Shown: positions 33,095-45,019, counted from the stretch's first letter. The stretch: 64,000 bases of DNA from Mucidula mucida (GCA_015501055.1 JADNYV010000002.1:310001-374000), one strand, 5' to 3'. Numbers and translations are program-made. Notes: generated by a model not told the origin, from the sequence alone.

Positions 33095-34778
33095 GTACGT
33101 GTCCCCCTTGACGGTGAAGAACAAATTCGTGACATTATCTTTTGTTAGAATAATATTGAAGAGGATGCCAAACGAACCTTTTGTCGGGCAATACCGCCAT
33201 TGACTGGGTGATTCCATTGCTGTCATACTGTCAACCGAGGTCTGGTGGGCCTACCACAGTGGCTCATTTGAAACGATGAGTCGGAGAGCTTCGGTACAGC
33301 TGGCAGGGTGGAAATTGTAACTTATATAGAAGGTACTAAGATGTGTTAGAAAACTAGTAGTAAGTAACTCCAATTTAAGCTGGCGCCCTCTCAAACGGCG
33401 CCTTTCCTTTTGAACACTAACGTTCGAGGTTCCTCATACTCATAAACGCAACAACTCGCATGTCATTTACCCGCGGAATCTTTGGCCTCTTGGCGGGCGA
33501 AGGATCGATATCACACGTAGGACTTGATGCGGAAATTCGTTGCCTACAGTCAGGTGCACATTATTCTCCGACGCTGAGACCGTATGTCCGAGTTGATACG
33601 CGCTCTAGTAATATCTTTTATAGTACTGGCGTGGTTTTGCATGAGTCTAGTCAAATACGATAGAAATCATTGATCAATGCACCGTGCGTGTCATTTGAGC
33701 ATATGTATTTTGGCATTCAGCAGAGGAAGGGGGACAATGTATGGTGCTCAACATCAGCTTGACACACTTGGGAACTTTTGCAGCGACTCCGTAGTGCAGC
33801 GCTTCGGCTATGACGTTGGGAACTCAACGGTGCCACATTACCCATTATGGAGGCCGACATGACTGTCTTGAGGTGTGGTTCGAGAAGTTTGTGCGTATCC
33901 CATAGATATCCTACTATCCGACAGTCTGCTCGAACGAGAGAGGATTTAGGATACCACACGCTGAGACTCGGATTACCTTGACCACTCCAGATTCTCAAAC
34001 GTCTCCCAAGCGCCTCTGAAGGTTTACTGGAGCTCCGCGCCGTTTGCTGCAAGGTTGCCCACGCATGGCCGTGTAATCGCGGAAGAACCGTACTGGCAAG
34101 GATGGAGGATCAGCAATTTTGCTGAGTAGCGCGCTGTTGTATTGGGCCTTTACCGTACAAAGGCATCCTAAAATAGACCCATATGGATTGAATGGACATT
34201 TACTTGGATGCCTATCTATCAAGCTGAGAGCGCTAGCGAGACGCTACCATGGTGGGACACTTTTGAATGTCAACTTCAAGTCACCGATGGGCACGCTAAA
34301 CGTCGACGGACACAAGCAGATTATCGTGAGCGGCAGCTTGAATGCTACTGTAGGTTGTCCGTTCTGCGAATAGCAACATCGCGTCGGTCACCGACTAGGA
34401 ACGATGTCTAAAGTGAGCAGAGGAAGATGGCGAGGATGAGTCGTGTGTCAAGTGTACTGCGGATCGGTGGAGAATGGAGCGTGTGCGAGAAATATCGTCC
34501 AAAGCAAATGATCCACAGCCCGTGAACGAGTTGTTCGTTGGGCGGAGACAATGTGTATTCAGCAAAATGTTCTGTGTGACGGGTCGCAGGCGGCAGGGTT
34601 GGATGAAGCATGGATCATACGACGAGCATATCCACGTAGAGGCACGCAAGATACGACATTGACTATGGAATAATGACTTTTTGAATGCTCGGAGATGATG
34701 GGACGGAAGATAAGAGGTTCACCCCGGTCCTCGGCGAATTTGAACTGGTACGGTCAACGGGCGTGGTTGGCGGCGACG
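33095..34778. other. Gene-poor stretch upstream of EOS1
   Basis: Several overlapping short frames on both strands (for example 33460-33663 and 34119-34373) show no family motifs and no consistent splicing. I see no inverted repeats or RNA structures. The stretch may be decayed sequence adjoining the DUF6534 pseudogene. Confidence 0.35.
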
Positions 34779-35893
34779 ATGGCGACGACTATACGGCGGC
34801 GTGCGCGCACGTATACAGAGCTGCTTCCACCGCCATACGATAGCGGAAACGAGGTACGTGTTTGGCATTTGTAACATCTTTTAACTTAGTTGAGCAGACA
34901 CCGACACCGTCATCCATTCGCAGTCGTACTCGGCCACCGTCGCCCTCTCCGCCTGAATCGCCGACCGAGACCCGCTCTCCGACGCGCAGCTGGCCGTCGT
35001 TTCCTCCGCCCCTCGCTCCGATGACCGTCTCCCGTGAGGACAGCAGCGATGACGACCAAGACGCGCTCTACATGGCAGAACGTCCCCCTCCTCCTCAAGA
35101 CATACCTTCACGTCCGCCTCCTCCTCCATCGCGTCCGCCATCATCTGCCTCTCGACCTCCTCCACCCTCCTCCCGACCTCCCTCATCGTCCTCCTCTCGT
35201 CCTCCGACGCATCGGCCCATTAGCACAACGACGCCAATGACAGAAACTGACGAGGATGGTCCGGTCCGACTTCCCGTTGCGCGTAAACCCAGACTTCGCA
35301 CAGCCACACCTCTCGACGTTCTCTTTGGAGTCGCCCGCTTCCTCAGCGTTGTTCCCGCTGTCTGGGGCACTCTCTGCATCATATGGGCCTCTTCCTCCCA
35401 TCATCCCCTCGATACTCTTACCGCCCTCCTCTTCACCCTCCTCACCGCATACCAGTGCCTCGCGTTGACGTCGGGGCTACTCTTTCGCTGGCGAACATAC
35501 TACCCTCCTCTCCCCACCCTCGTCCGGCTCCTCGCGCTGCAAGCTATATGCTGGAGTGCGACGTCGATGACACTGAGTGCATTCCCCGTAAAGGAAGAAG
35601 TGATCCCCCAGGCTGTGTGGGCATTTATAGCCACATGCACTTCCATCAGTCGTGCGGTGCAGATGTGGGTCACCAGTAACCTCTGGAGGTTGGAGACTGG
35701 TCCTATGCCTCCTGCATTGACCAGGCCTTCTTCACTCGGAAATGGAGGTTCCAAGGAGGCCCGATGGAGAGGTGGAACCTGGAGAGGCCGTAGGTGGGAC
35801 TGGGGCGCCGTCACGAGAAGGTGCATTGTTCCCCTCGGCTTTGCCTACTTTGTCATGGCATGGGCTGGCGTCGTCGTGAGGTGGGAGACCTAG
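34779..35893 (+). CDS. EOS1: EOS1-like N-glycosylation protein (ER membrane)
   Basis: Member of the fungal Eos1 family, an ER multi-pass protein needed for normal N-glycosylation and oxidative-stress tolerance in yeast. Exon 1 (34779-34853) gives MATTIRRRARTYTELLPPPY; exon 2 starts at about 34895. A long disordered Pro/Ser-rich N-terminus (many PPPPSRPPSS-type blocks) precedes the membrane domain: DVLFGVARFLSVVPAVWGTL, LTALLFTLLTAYQCLALTSG, LVRLLALQAICWSATSMTLS, VWAFIATCTSISRAVQMWV, then TSNLWRLE and the final helix IVPLGFAYFVMAWAGVVV. The signature CxSISRxxQxWVTSNL is well kept. The intron acceptor (TTGAG) is weak, so the exact join is tentative. The proline-rich leader is longer than in yeast. 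Confidence 0.82.
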
Positions 35894-37980
35894 TGCTTTG
35901 TATGTAATTTGACTCTGTGTACTCGCTGCTTGCTACTAATAAATTCCGCTTGCTTTGTTGTTGACTAAACACTAAAATGTTGAAGAGAGATCACTCGGCC
36001 ATAAGCGCAGCCTCTCGACGGAAAGCCTCCGAAACGACGCCGAAATCATATCTCATCACCCAAAGGATTGTCTTCAACCCCCGACGCGCGTATCTCGTCC
36101 AATCAATTTACCATTCCCTCTCATCTCAAAGGTGCGAGTTGCCATAGGCGCTGAAAAAACGCAAAAACCTACCAAGATTACCCAAGTACCGACTTGGCCA
36201 TGCAACCTCTTTAATCTGCGAACCACCACGACGTGTGTTTTATAATCGCCTTCTTTATCGAGTCGGCATTAGCCTATCTATGAACGGCCTGACGGTATCT
36301 TACTCGTTCCCATCTAATATTTGCTGGCAATTCCTTCATTCAACTCCGACACCTTGCTCGCCCCTCCCTCAACTCAAAGACATCAAATTTACTAGGCGAC
36401 GGCTCAATCTACTTGGACACACAGTCTCACTACACCGCCAGTTCATCCACTCTGCAGCGACTGATACGTGTCAGAGTACCTTTTAGAGCTTACAATGTGG
36501 AACCGCGATAGCCTACCGGTATGCCGTTCCTATGGCAGTTATTGACATCGAATTCATTTTTTACCTCTGCAAGTCCCAAGGTCATTGACACTAAAAAGCT
36601 TCTACTGCTTGATGAGGATCGCCCGAGAACCGGCTCAACTATTACGACCTGGCCATATGTGACAACTTGCCCAGGTTTCCTACAGCACATCTCGACAAAA
36701 ACGCCCAACTTGGTACATTGGAAGGAGCCTCTTGTGGTTTATCGGAATCCAAGTTCTAACACGTCGAGCCACTTAACGAACCGTATCAGCCTACCAGTAA
36801 ACCCGGATTCCATCATTTACAAGTCATTCCCAGAAAAAATGTACACAGGCAGGATTCATTAACCCAAAGATTCAACGTTCAAGCCGCGCCTATGAGCCTA
36901 TCGGTATGCCCTTCTATAACCTTGGATGTTTTTGAATTCATCGTTTCCACTGCAAGTCCCGAGTCTACGCGAACGATCATTGACACTAAAAAGCTTCTGC
37001 CGCTGACGAGGATCGCCCGAGAACCGGCTCGACGATACGACCTGGTCCTCTGTGACAACTTGCCCAGGTTTCCTACAAGAGATCTCGACATAAACCCCCC
37101 AACTTGCTACTTTGGAAGGAGCCTCTTGTGGTTCATCGGCGTCTAACACGTCGATCTATAATAATCTACCAGTATGCAGTGCTATATCCATCTTCAACCT
37201 GAACTCTCTTCCCGTCGTTTTGGACTCAATCCCCTCTGATCTTTCGATGGTCCCCAAAGAGGTACACGGACAGGACGCGCCTTTTCATCAAGGCAAAGCT
37301 TCAACCCGTGCCTACTATGGAGCCGCAATAGCCTACCGGTATGCCCTTCTGTGATTTGCAATTAGAGCATTCATTTTTTTTCATTGCACTGTAGTAGATA
37401 GCCATAGACGCCAAAAAGAGACTCTCAATGAATGAGGATCGAGGATCACCCCAAGTACCGACCCAACCTCTGTCGAACACGCCAGAATGACTTCAAGTTG
37501 CCCAATCAAGGACAAGAACACCTAACATTGGTTTCACAACAAGGACTCGCCTTTTGTCCTCTACAATTTCCTACTGGTATGTGCTTCTGTAACTTGTCGA
37601 TGTGAGGGCTACGATTACTTTCCTCTTTCTGGACTCGTTTCACTCCACTGGCCGCTTGGCCAATGTTTTGCTGACATATGTACGGCGCCGTCCAATTAAC
37701 TCTGCTCCTTGCCGCGCGCACCTCCAAGGCACTAAAATGCTTCCAACAGAATCACTCCTAAATCTACGTGCCCGCACACTTTGGATTCCTTCATTTGGCG
37801 AAAGACTTCAAGCCACTATCCTACCGGTATTCCCCCCTTGGAGAAGATCACTGACTCTGTTTTTCTCACTCCTCCCGAATCGTGCGAGGATGACTGAAAA
37901 TTGTCCTTTGGCCGTACGAATGTGCTTGCGCTCAGGGTACACGTCTCCTCGCTTGTGACTTAAACTAGCGTAGACCCGCC

Positions 37981-38320
37981 ACTATATCCCACCGATATGC
38001 GTCGCTTTTCATATGTGGGGCTGCAGTCTTTTCCCCCGCATCTTCCTCGGCTCAAGGTCTTACCACTGAGTATTGTATCGGGCTACATGTTCCTGTTAGC
38101 GCGTCTAGTGTGCTGCTGAGTTTCGGTTGGTTCAGGTGGTTAGAGCGCCGTGGGCTTCGGGGTTCGTAACCCGCATTGGCGACTTACAATAGCAGAAATG
38201 GAACATTTTTTCTCTCCAATGCGCAACTCCGCGAGTAACGAAATATTTAGGGTGGCGCAATACCTTTCTCATGGGTTTCAATACTAGCACCTAAAGGCGT
38301 AGGGATCGTACAGCAAGAAC
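37981..38320. repeat. Duplicated unit X, copy 1 (partner 39590-39940)
   Basis: This stretch of about 340 bp aligns with 39590-39940. Shared landmarks in the same order are ATCCCAC..ATGCGTCGC, CCGCATCTTCCTCG, CTACATG, TGTTAG.GCGTCTA, GGTGGTTAGAGCGCC, GGGTTCGTA, ATTGGC, TTTTTCTCTCC, CAATGCGC, and CCGCGAGTA. The two copies are about 1.6 kb apart in the same orientation. Each has a tRNA-like core. Confidence 0.7.
38121..38185 (+). other. tRNA-like (SINE-like) core in unit X copy 1
   Basis: GGTTGGTTCAGGTGGTTAGAGCGCC looks like the D-arm and A-box of a tRNA gene, and GGGGTTCGTAACCC a T-arm with B-box. The anticodon arm is missing or degenerate and the acceptor ends do not pair. It therefore looks like a tRNA-derived repeat or a pseudo-tRNA rather than a working tRNA gene. 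Confidence 0.45.
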
Positions 38321-39589
38321 ATGTTCCTGCAATTCATGGGCGACATGTCGAGCTGATTTCCTTCAGTGCATTTCTTGATTGCGAACCATATCACAATCAA
38401 TAGTAAGTGCTTCATTTCATCAAGACTCACTCCCCATTGTTATCAGCTCATGGTCCCCAAAAAGGTACATAGGCAGGACACCTCCTTTCATTAACGCGCT
38501 CCTATCAATAGCCTACCTTCTGTCATGTCTCTTTTAATCAAGGCGTTCATTTTTTCCCACTGCACTCTTGGCTGACGGAGGTTCCACAACAAGGACTCGC
38601 CTCTTGTGCACTCTCGCCGCTTAGAGGTACAATAACCTGCCGGTACGCACTTCTAAACCAATTTTTTCTGGACTCGTCAGCGCACTCCTGCAAGTCTACA
38701 AAACCTTCAAGCACGACTGCAACTGCCAGTATTTCGTTGAATACAATGGCACCGTCCACTCAGCTTCTTGCGACATTTTACTGCCAGGTATCGCTCACAA
38801 CCCCTTCAAAGCATCACTGAAGATGCTTCCAACGGACTTCAAACCACTCCAGAGCCGCAATATCCTACCGGTATGCCCTTCTGTCGCAGAAACCAAAGCT
38901 TTCTTTTGCTCACTCCTCCCGAATCGCGTGACGGAGGATGACTGAAAATCGTCCTTGGCCTTAAAGTATAGGACTGTTGCGTCTCCTCGATTTGTGAGCA
39001 TGCGTTGAGTTGGTTTCTTCTGAAAGCAAGATGCGATTTTGTAAGAAGTTTTGGTGAATGTATAGTCGTCGAGGGGTTCCCGACTAGTTAACACATCAAA
39101 CACGCTCTGCGGATAACTGGCCCCAGACGCAGAGCCTCAGTCCTCCCTGTTTAGCATATCCCAGCAGTCCTACAGCAACATGTGCTCAAATCTAGTCTAC
39201 CGTTTCCGAGGACCGACAGTCCTGTGGCGCTATCTTTTAGAACTTGCAATTTGGAGCCTTTTGAGGCCTCAAGATCGTTGTATTCATTTTTTCTCTGCGA
39301 GTCTTGATTTCTTTCCCGATGGTCATTAACAACAAAAACGTCTACCGCGTGCGAAACGAGGATCGCTCCTGAATCTAGTACTATTTGGATTGATTCATTA
39401 CCGAAAGGCCGCTCCTGGAGCCGCAATGTCCTACCGGTATGCGCTTCTGTTACATCTCGAGGTCTTTTTTTTGCGCCCACTTCGACTCCTTCAAAACAGA
39501 TTGTACTCGACCATACGAACCTCTGTTGGTCGTGGGCGAACCTTGCACCGGCACACGTCTCATCAACTTGTACAATTCCTCTAGATCGA

Positions 39590-39940
39590 GGCGCCATATC
39601 CCACTGGTATGCGTCGCCGCTGTTCAAGTGGGTCGATAATTTTTTCCGCCGCATCTTCCTCGTCCAATAATGGAGCTCACATGTATCGCCTGCCTACATG
39701 ATTCTGTTAGAGCGTCTATTTGATGCCATAATGGGCTGGTTGGCTCAGGTGGTTAGAGCGCCGCCGTGCTCATTACTGAGTCAAGGTGGACCTACTTTTG
39801 GGTTCGTACATATCCCAGATTGGCTAGTGTTGGAGCGGAAAATTATTTTTCTCTCCGGATCCAATGCGCGATTCCGCGAGTACAGAAATATATAGGAGCA
39901 GTGTATCTCCCGCGGGTTTAGAATCTCTGTATCGAACACG
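39590..39940. repeat. Duplicated unit X, copy 2 (partner 37981-38320)
   Basis: Second copy of the unit described at 37981. It begins with the box variant CCACTGGTATGCGTCGCC, continues through CCGCATCTTCCTCG and the tRNA-like core, and ends with TTTTTCTCTCC and CCGCGAGTACAG. Divergence from copy 1 is large, with insertions in the anticodon-arm part. Confidence 0.7.
39731..39825 (+). other. tRNA-like (SINE-like) core in unit X copy 2
   Basis: GGCTGGTTGGCTCAGGTGG followed by TTAGAGCGCC is a near-consensus D-arm of an Ile/Met-type tRNA, and CGTGCTCATTAC resembles its anticodon loop. The T-arm region TGGGTTCGTACATATCCCA has too long a loop, and the acceptor arms do not match. Better preserved than copy 1 but probably not functional. 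Confidence 0.45.
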
Positions 39941-40304
39941 TGACGTGGCGCAACGACGCGCCTTCATCCGCCACAGCGTTTTCCTATAGCACGGGTAGTT
40001 GAACTGGTTTCTTGCCGGGGGCAACGGTTTAGGCGACACAATTTCCTAAGCAACGAGCGTCACCTCGGCCGCAATGTTGGTATAACAATCTCGTAAAAGT
40101 AATTGTAAATCGTCCTCAGCTGGGATGTTCGAATTCACCACTCGGCTTTGAGTAGACTTTGAACAACATGCTCTGCGCTCTGCGGTAACCTCGGCTGCAG
40201 AGGCTTACCCTTCCCAATGAGGCTCGAGCCAATTTAAATTATTCTAGTATTGAGGTGGGTCAAAGATGCTATAGCAGATACACCATTAAATGTGAATACC
40301 ATCC

Positions 40305-41808
40305 CTACTTCTTGCCATCCTCCACCGGCGTCTCGGGTGGCGGCCCCGGTGGCGGCGCACCCCCCATAGCCCCAAAGGCGTCCCACAGATTCGTCGGGGC
40401 CTGCGCCATCATCGCCTGCTGCTCCTGCTCGAGCAGCTTCTCCAGGTGCTCTCTGTTCCGCGCAATATACGCTTGTTCGTCCGCGTAGTTTTGCTGTGCC
40501 TCCTTACGCTTCATCTCGAGATAGGTCGGGGGGATCTTGGAGTCGCGATTCGAGAGCCCAAACATTGCACCAAAGGGATTCGGGGCAGTCTTCTTCTGCT
40601 CCCATTCTTCAATGTGCTTCTGTTTGCTCTCCGCCTCCTTCTTGGCATACTCTAAAGGAATGTCTTTGCCCTGGTAAGCGGTGAGAATGGGTCGGACGTC
40701 GGCGGGTTTGTAGATGGCGATGGCTGGGGATGGTTAGACGAATGGTAAAGCGTCTAGTGGGAGGACATACATTCAAGGAATGGTATAAGAGCAACAAGGC
40801 CACGATCTTTGGGATCCCCAGTCCATTTCGGGACTACCAATGCGTTCTCTGGTTGGGCAGAGACATGCTCCGGAACAGTGTCGATCATCACGACCTTGGA
40901 AAGGTCGCGATTCAGATATGAAAGATCCTTTACAATTTTGCCCTTTACTGAACGCGTGATTCGCGGTGCAGACGATGGGTGACGAAAAAGTTGAACTTGT
41001 CAAGGTGCTGGAGGATCGGCTCGGCGGAGTAGGGAAGCTGTGTAGTAAAGACGACAACTTCGTAGAACTGGGATATGTACGCGAGAAAGTAGTCGACTCC
41101 CGGACGTTTTGCGGTGCGCCAGCCATTTTGTCGCTGGCCATGTGTAGGTGAGTGGCGTACGGGTGGAAAACAGTAAGACTTACGTCCCATGTGGATGTGA
41201 CTAGTAAATCGTCGAGGGAGAGTATTAACGTGTAGGGTTTCCCGTGCGGAGGAGGGTAGGCAGGCGGTAGAAGTTCAGGCCATGCGGGCTCACTGAAGAG
41301 CTGTCTTTGAATTCAGCAAGGACATTTGATGATGATGAATGACACGCACCCCAAAAAAGTCCTTGAACCGCTCGATCAGTCGGCCGGACCGAGTCGAAGG
41401 CGCATCGTCCAGCGTCTACAGAGAAGGCTTAGTGTTGTCGAATGAGACGTCTATTGACGCGCGCACCATTTTTTTTGCTTTGAGTTCCGCCTCTGTCCAA
41501 TCTTCCGTGAGCATCCACAGCTGTATACCCACCAGACCCGCGAACGCGATTCCTGCTATACCGCCCAGCCGCCGCCGCCGCATCTCCGCGGACGACAGGC
41601 TCCCCTTTGAAGACCGCGCCCCAGTGCGGCCTTCGTCCGTGAATACATCTAGACTGGGTAGCGGCTCATTCGGGACGGGCGCCAAGTCGGGTGATGATTC
41701 GTCTTGGGGTTTCGGGATTTTGGGAGGCGGTGGGGGCTGCGACGCCATACATCGCGCCGCGTAGCCTAGTGTACGCCGGGCAACGGGTCGAGTGAGAACC
41801 GCGAACAT
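40305..41808 (-). CDS. TIM50: TIM50, receptor subunit of the mitochondrial TIM23 translocase
   Basis: Inner-membrane protein whose intermembrane-space FCP1-like domain takes over presequence proteins from the TOM complex. Start 41808 gives an amphipathic basic leader ([20 protein letters not shown]), a Pro-rich stretch, and the single membrane segment [19 protein letters not shown]. The FCP1-like domain follows: [71 protein letters not shown] and [20 protein letters not shown]. The C-terminus has [20 protein letters not shown] and a charged coiled region, ending in a Pro/Gly tail. The frame slips at 40955-40959, between LHRES and [11 protein letters not shown]; one base restores it. Confidence 0.93.
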
Positions 41809-43956
41809 GACGGTAAGACAGACGGAATTTTTCCTTATTTGTTCTGGACGCCATCGACGGCAAGAGCCGGCGGCAGTTTGGACTTGCTTCCGTAGCGCTA
41901 ATGTTTTGAACGCAACGTCTCTTTTTTGGCGTTGTTAGGAGTCACTCTGTGTCTCAAGCCCTCAGGGCTCTCAAATACCTATTCTCTAGTCTTTGCCGAC
42001 ACCCTTCGTCGCGTCGAGGAGCTCCTGATCATGCAATTCTGGGCCTGCCTTCCGATGTCCGTGAAATCTCTTTGAACTGCCATGCCATACCGCTGAACGT
42101 ATCCCGACGCGCCCATATTATCATCAAACCTCAAGAAGATACACGCGCTAATCAGTCAAGACCAACGTGGTGCTCGTTGGGATATTCGAGGAGTTGCGAT
42201 CTCTACCTCTACTCCACCCATAATAGTGACACGGTGAAGAGTCTTTCTCACCCCCACCTTCACCTTCACGCACCATTGGTGTATCTTCTCAAAATGTTTA
42301 AGAAATACGGCGCAGACAAGGATGGCTCACCTCGCTGGTCCCATTGCTCATGCTGACTCTCAAATGCACTCCGCTACGTGCCCATAGTTCTAGCCTCGTC
42401 CAAAAAATAGATAGGAATTCGCAAACAGGTTTGACACTCAAGCCCTTAGTATAACCTTTCTAAAAGGTTTCTGTTATCCTTGTCGCTGTATGATAGTCTG
42501 AACGACCGCTGCGACGGACTGGCGACGTCTGCCTGCCTTGCTCTTTGTCCTTTCTTTATCTTGTGTTGAACCAGGATAGCTCTCAGATCGCAAAGGACAT
42601 TTGCGGATAGCTTGACTGCGCGCGCAGTTCCTCTTCATGCCATCGTCGCCTTGCTGTTTCAGGCTTCAGGTGCTCCTTCGCAAATATGCAACGCATACAT
42701 ACATCAAGGATGGAGGGAGGAGAGATTCGGTCAGTATCGGCCTTGTACACATCGCGAACACAACAAAGTACGACAGATCTAGACGCCGCCTTTCATCTGT
42801 CGTCAAGACACAGAGATTCGAGTCCATTATGTATCGAAGGGCCAGGATGCTGCGGTCTAGTATCAATAGGATGGACATTGTCTTGTAAAGGAAGAAGAAG
42901 GCCCGCGAGGAAGCGGCGACGGTCGATCTGTCGTCAGGCGCCACTGGTAAACTTTATACCACTTGACAGACACTTGAGCTTGGTCGAAGTGAAGGTACTG
43001 TGTGCAGGCGGAGATGAACGGCAGTGATCGCGACGAATGTACAGCCGGTGGATGGTGTGTTTGGAGTCAACGATGGGCATGTTGGTGTCTGGTAGGGCGG
43101 CTGATGTGATGGACGGTAAGGAAAGACCGGTGTTTGAGTAGATGCAGGTTAACACCCTGGATGGGATGGAGTGAGCATGGTGTCGAATTTCATGATTGTT
43201 TCGTGGATACCTCGGCTCCGTTGTGGTTATGGAGGCAAGAAGTCGCAGAGCGTTCGTTCTTCGTTGACAGAATCTCAAGGTGTAGACGACAGTTCGAACT
43301 TCGGCTTTCATGGTCCGCGGTCTTCGCCACACCGTAAAGAACATGCGTTTGTGGAGGTGGAGTTGATGAATTAATCGAGGCGCAGGGGCGAGGCGGTGTG
43401 AGCATGAGTCTCGCATTCTCCCCGTGCATCGAAAATCAAACAAATTGAGAGGGGCCGGCGACTGGACGAGAACATCTGGGTTGGGAACATACAAAAACAT
43501 GTGGAATAGGTGAGGCCAGGCACATCGGGATGACAATGATTAGGTTAGATCCGTCGACGGAACAAGAGACATTTGTGTCCACCGCCGAAAAAATGTGTTT
43601 GCGCCTTGTCGCATTGTTTGGACCGATGCATGGCCTGTACATGCAAGAAACAATTACTGGCGAGCTACAATAATAGCCAATGTTCCAATATTAGCCTCAG
43701 CGGACAATGGCGAATTAAGCTCAGGGTCTATTTGGTTGTTTGTACGCACCACCCCAAAGGGGAAATGCTAACCTTGATCGATATAAAATGCGCGGCTGAC
43801 GGTCGTATTCTGCCTCTCTCCATTCTGCCCTTCTCCGCCCTCCTCAAGGCTTCATCGTTCCCTTCCTCTCTTCCGCTTACGACCCCCGAGCTCCTTGCTG
43901 CGCATCGACGCCCAATACATTATATCTCCTCCATCATCACTCCGATCAACTACACG
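41809..43956. other. Gene-poor stretch upstream of the first LPMO gene
   Basis: Frames at 41949-42356, 42686-43027 and, on the minus strand, 42934-43536 overlap each other and lack motifs or splicing logic, so I do not call genes. The 3' part contains the promoter of the AA9 gene. Confidence 0.35.
43792..43798 (+). promoter_or_regulatory. TATA box of the first AA9 gene
   Basis: TATAAAA lies 159 bp upstream of the ATG at 43957, followed by a C/T-rich stretch, the usual arrangement for inducible fungal genes encoding secreted enzymes. The paralogue has a TATAAAA at a similar place. Confidence 0.5.
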
Positions 43957-45019
43957 ATGAAGTTCTTACTTGCCTCTCTCCCCATCCTTGCCTATGCCAT
44001 CTCATCCGTCAGCGCCCACGGATATGTCAACAATGTTAACATTGGCGGCACCGACTTTTCTGGCTCTGCACCGGCGTCCGGTTCAACCGATGGCGTCGTG
44101 CGAGTCATCTCTACCACCAGTCCTGTGAAGGGTGCCGACAATCCCAGTCTCAACTGCGGACAAGACGCGACAGCAGTCAGCGACATCGCAAAGGGCAGCC
44201 CCGGCGATGTCATGGCGTTCTCATGGAATTCGGGAGGTGGTAACGTAAGTTTTTACAATTTGTTGTCGTTGGATACTTCTCTAATGGCTTGTAGTGGCCG
44301 CACAACACTGGCCCCATCATCACATACATGGCAGAGTGCACCAATGGCGACTGCACTACATTCGACACGACTTCCGCGGAATGGTTCAAGATTGATGAGC
44401 AGGGTTTCGACTCTTCCACCAATGCATGGGTTCAACAGACCGTCATGAACGGCGAACCTGCCTATGTCACCATTCCCTCTACCCTCGCGGCCGGCCAGTA
44501 CATGGTCCGTCACGAGATTATCGCGCTGCACCTCGCCCAGTCCGACGGTGGTGCCGAGTTCTACCCGTCCTGCACGCAACTGAAAGTCACCGGCTCTCAA
44601 ACTGGTACAGCCAAGAGCAGCGAGGAAGTCCAGTTCCCTGGTGCCTATTCAGACACCGACGCGGGCATTCTTATTGACGCGTACTCGTCTGCGGGTACCG
44701 CTGACTACACGTTCCCTGGCCCACAGATCGCGTCTTTCGTGTCCGGCTCTTCATCGGGCTCTAATTCTGGTTCCGACTCTGACTCTGGTGCATCTGCACC
44801 GGTGGACAGGGATCTGCCACCTCTACTGCCAACGGATCCTCATCCACCTCGAACGGTTCATCATCCTCATCCTCCGGCGCGTGCAAGCTCAAGAAGATGA
44901 AGAAGCGTACTGCTCAGCTCAACGGCACCGTCGCTCGCGTTGAAAAGCGCAATGACGCGCTCAACAGGCCGAGACACGTCAGTCGCGTTATGCGCGGGTT
45001 GGATCTCGCGAGCATATAA
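43957..45019 (+). CDS. AA9 lytic polysaccharide monooxygenase, copy 1
   Basis: Secreted copper enzyme that cleaves cellulose or related glucans oxidatively. The signal peptide MKFLLASLPILAYAISSVSA is followed directly by HGYV, whose first His becomes the N-terminal copper ligand. One intron at 44245 precedes WPHNTGPIITYMAECTNGDC, where His is the second copper ligand. Later motifs are FKIDEQGFDSS, YVTIPSTLAAGQYMVRHEII, and GGAEFYPSCTQLKVTG with the axial Tyr. A Ser/Gly-rich linker leads to a basic tail. That tail (CKLKKMKKR, then RPRHVSRVMRGLDLASI) is read only after adding one base at 44795-44800; without it the protein ends in an unrelated Pro-rich frame. The tail is shared with copy 2. Confidence 0.93.

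Larger units (their letters stand above)
36480..39950. repeat. Array of diverged repeats with a CTACCGGTATGC box
   Basis: At least eleven copies of a box close to CCTACCGGTATGCCCTTCTG start near 36512, 36897, 37165, 37332, 37570, 37820, 37988, 38639, 38863, 39430 and 39600; degraded copies lie near 36789 and 38515. Several are preceded by GAGCCGCAATA. Between boxes, longer blocks recur: GACACTAAAAAGCTTCT, GAGGATCGCCCGAGAACCGG, ACAACTTGCCCAGGTTTCCT, TTGGAAGGAGCCTCTTGTGG, ACAACAAGGACTCGCCT and CTCACTCCTCCCGAATCG. Spacing varies from about 170 to 650 bp. Reading frames through the array are short on both strands, though the minus strand repeatedly spells EGHTGR. No transposase or reverse-transcriptase motif is present. 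Confidence 0.7.

Noticed and set aside
34119..34373. Plus-strand frame (SSALLYWAFTVQRHPKIDPY) resembling the C-terminus of a cytochrome P450
   Set aside because: No heme-binding Cys motif, I-helix or ExxR motif is present upstream, and the resemblance covers only a dozen residues.
38795..39654. Minus-strand frames of over 100 residues within the repeat array
   Set aside because: They consist of repeat blocks read in one frame, share only the EGHTGR-type box, and lack consistent starts, stops or splice logic; treated as shadows of the repeats.
39731..39825. Functional tRNA-Ile or tRNA-Met gene
   Set aside because: The acceptor stem does not pair, the T-loop is too long and the anticodon stem is disrupted, so only a tRNA-like remnant is called.
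36480..39950. CRISPR-like array
   Set aside because: Spacing is irregular, boxes are diverged, the inter-box sequence is itself repeated, and the genome is eukaryotic.
42637..43536. Overlapping frames on both strands that could be small genes
   Set aside because: They overlap one another, show no motifs and lack plausible exon partners.
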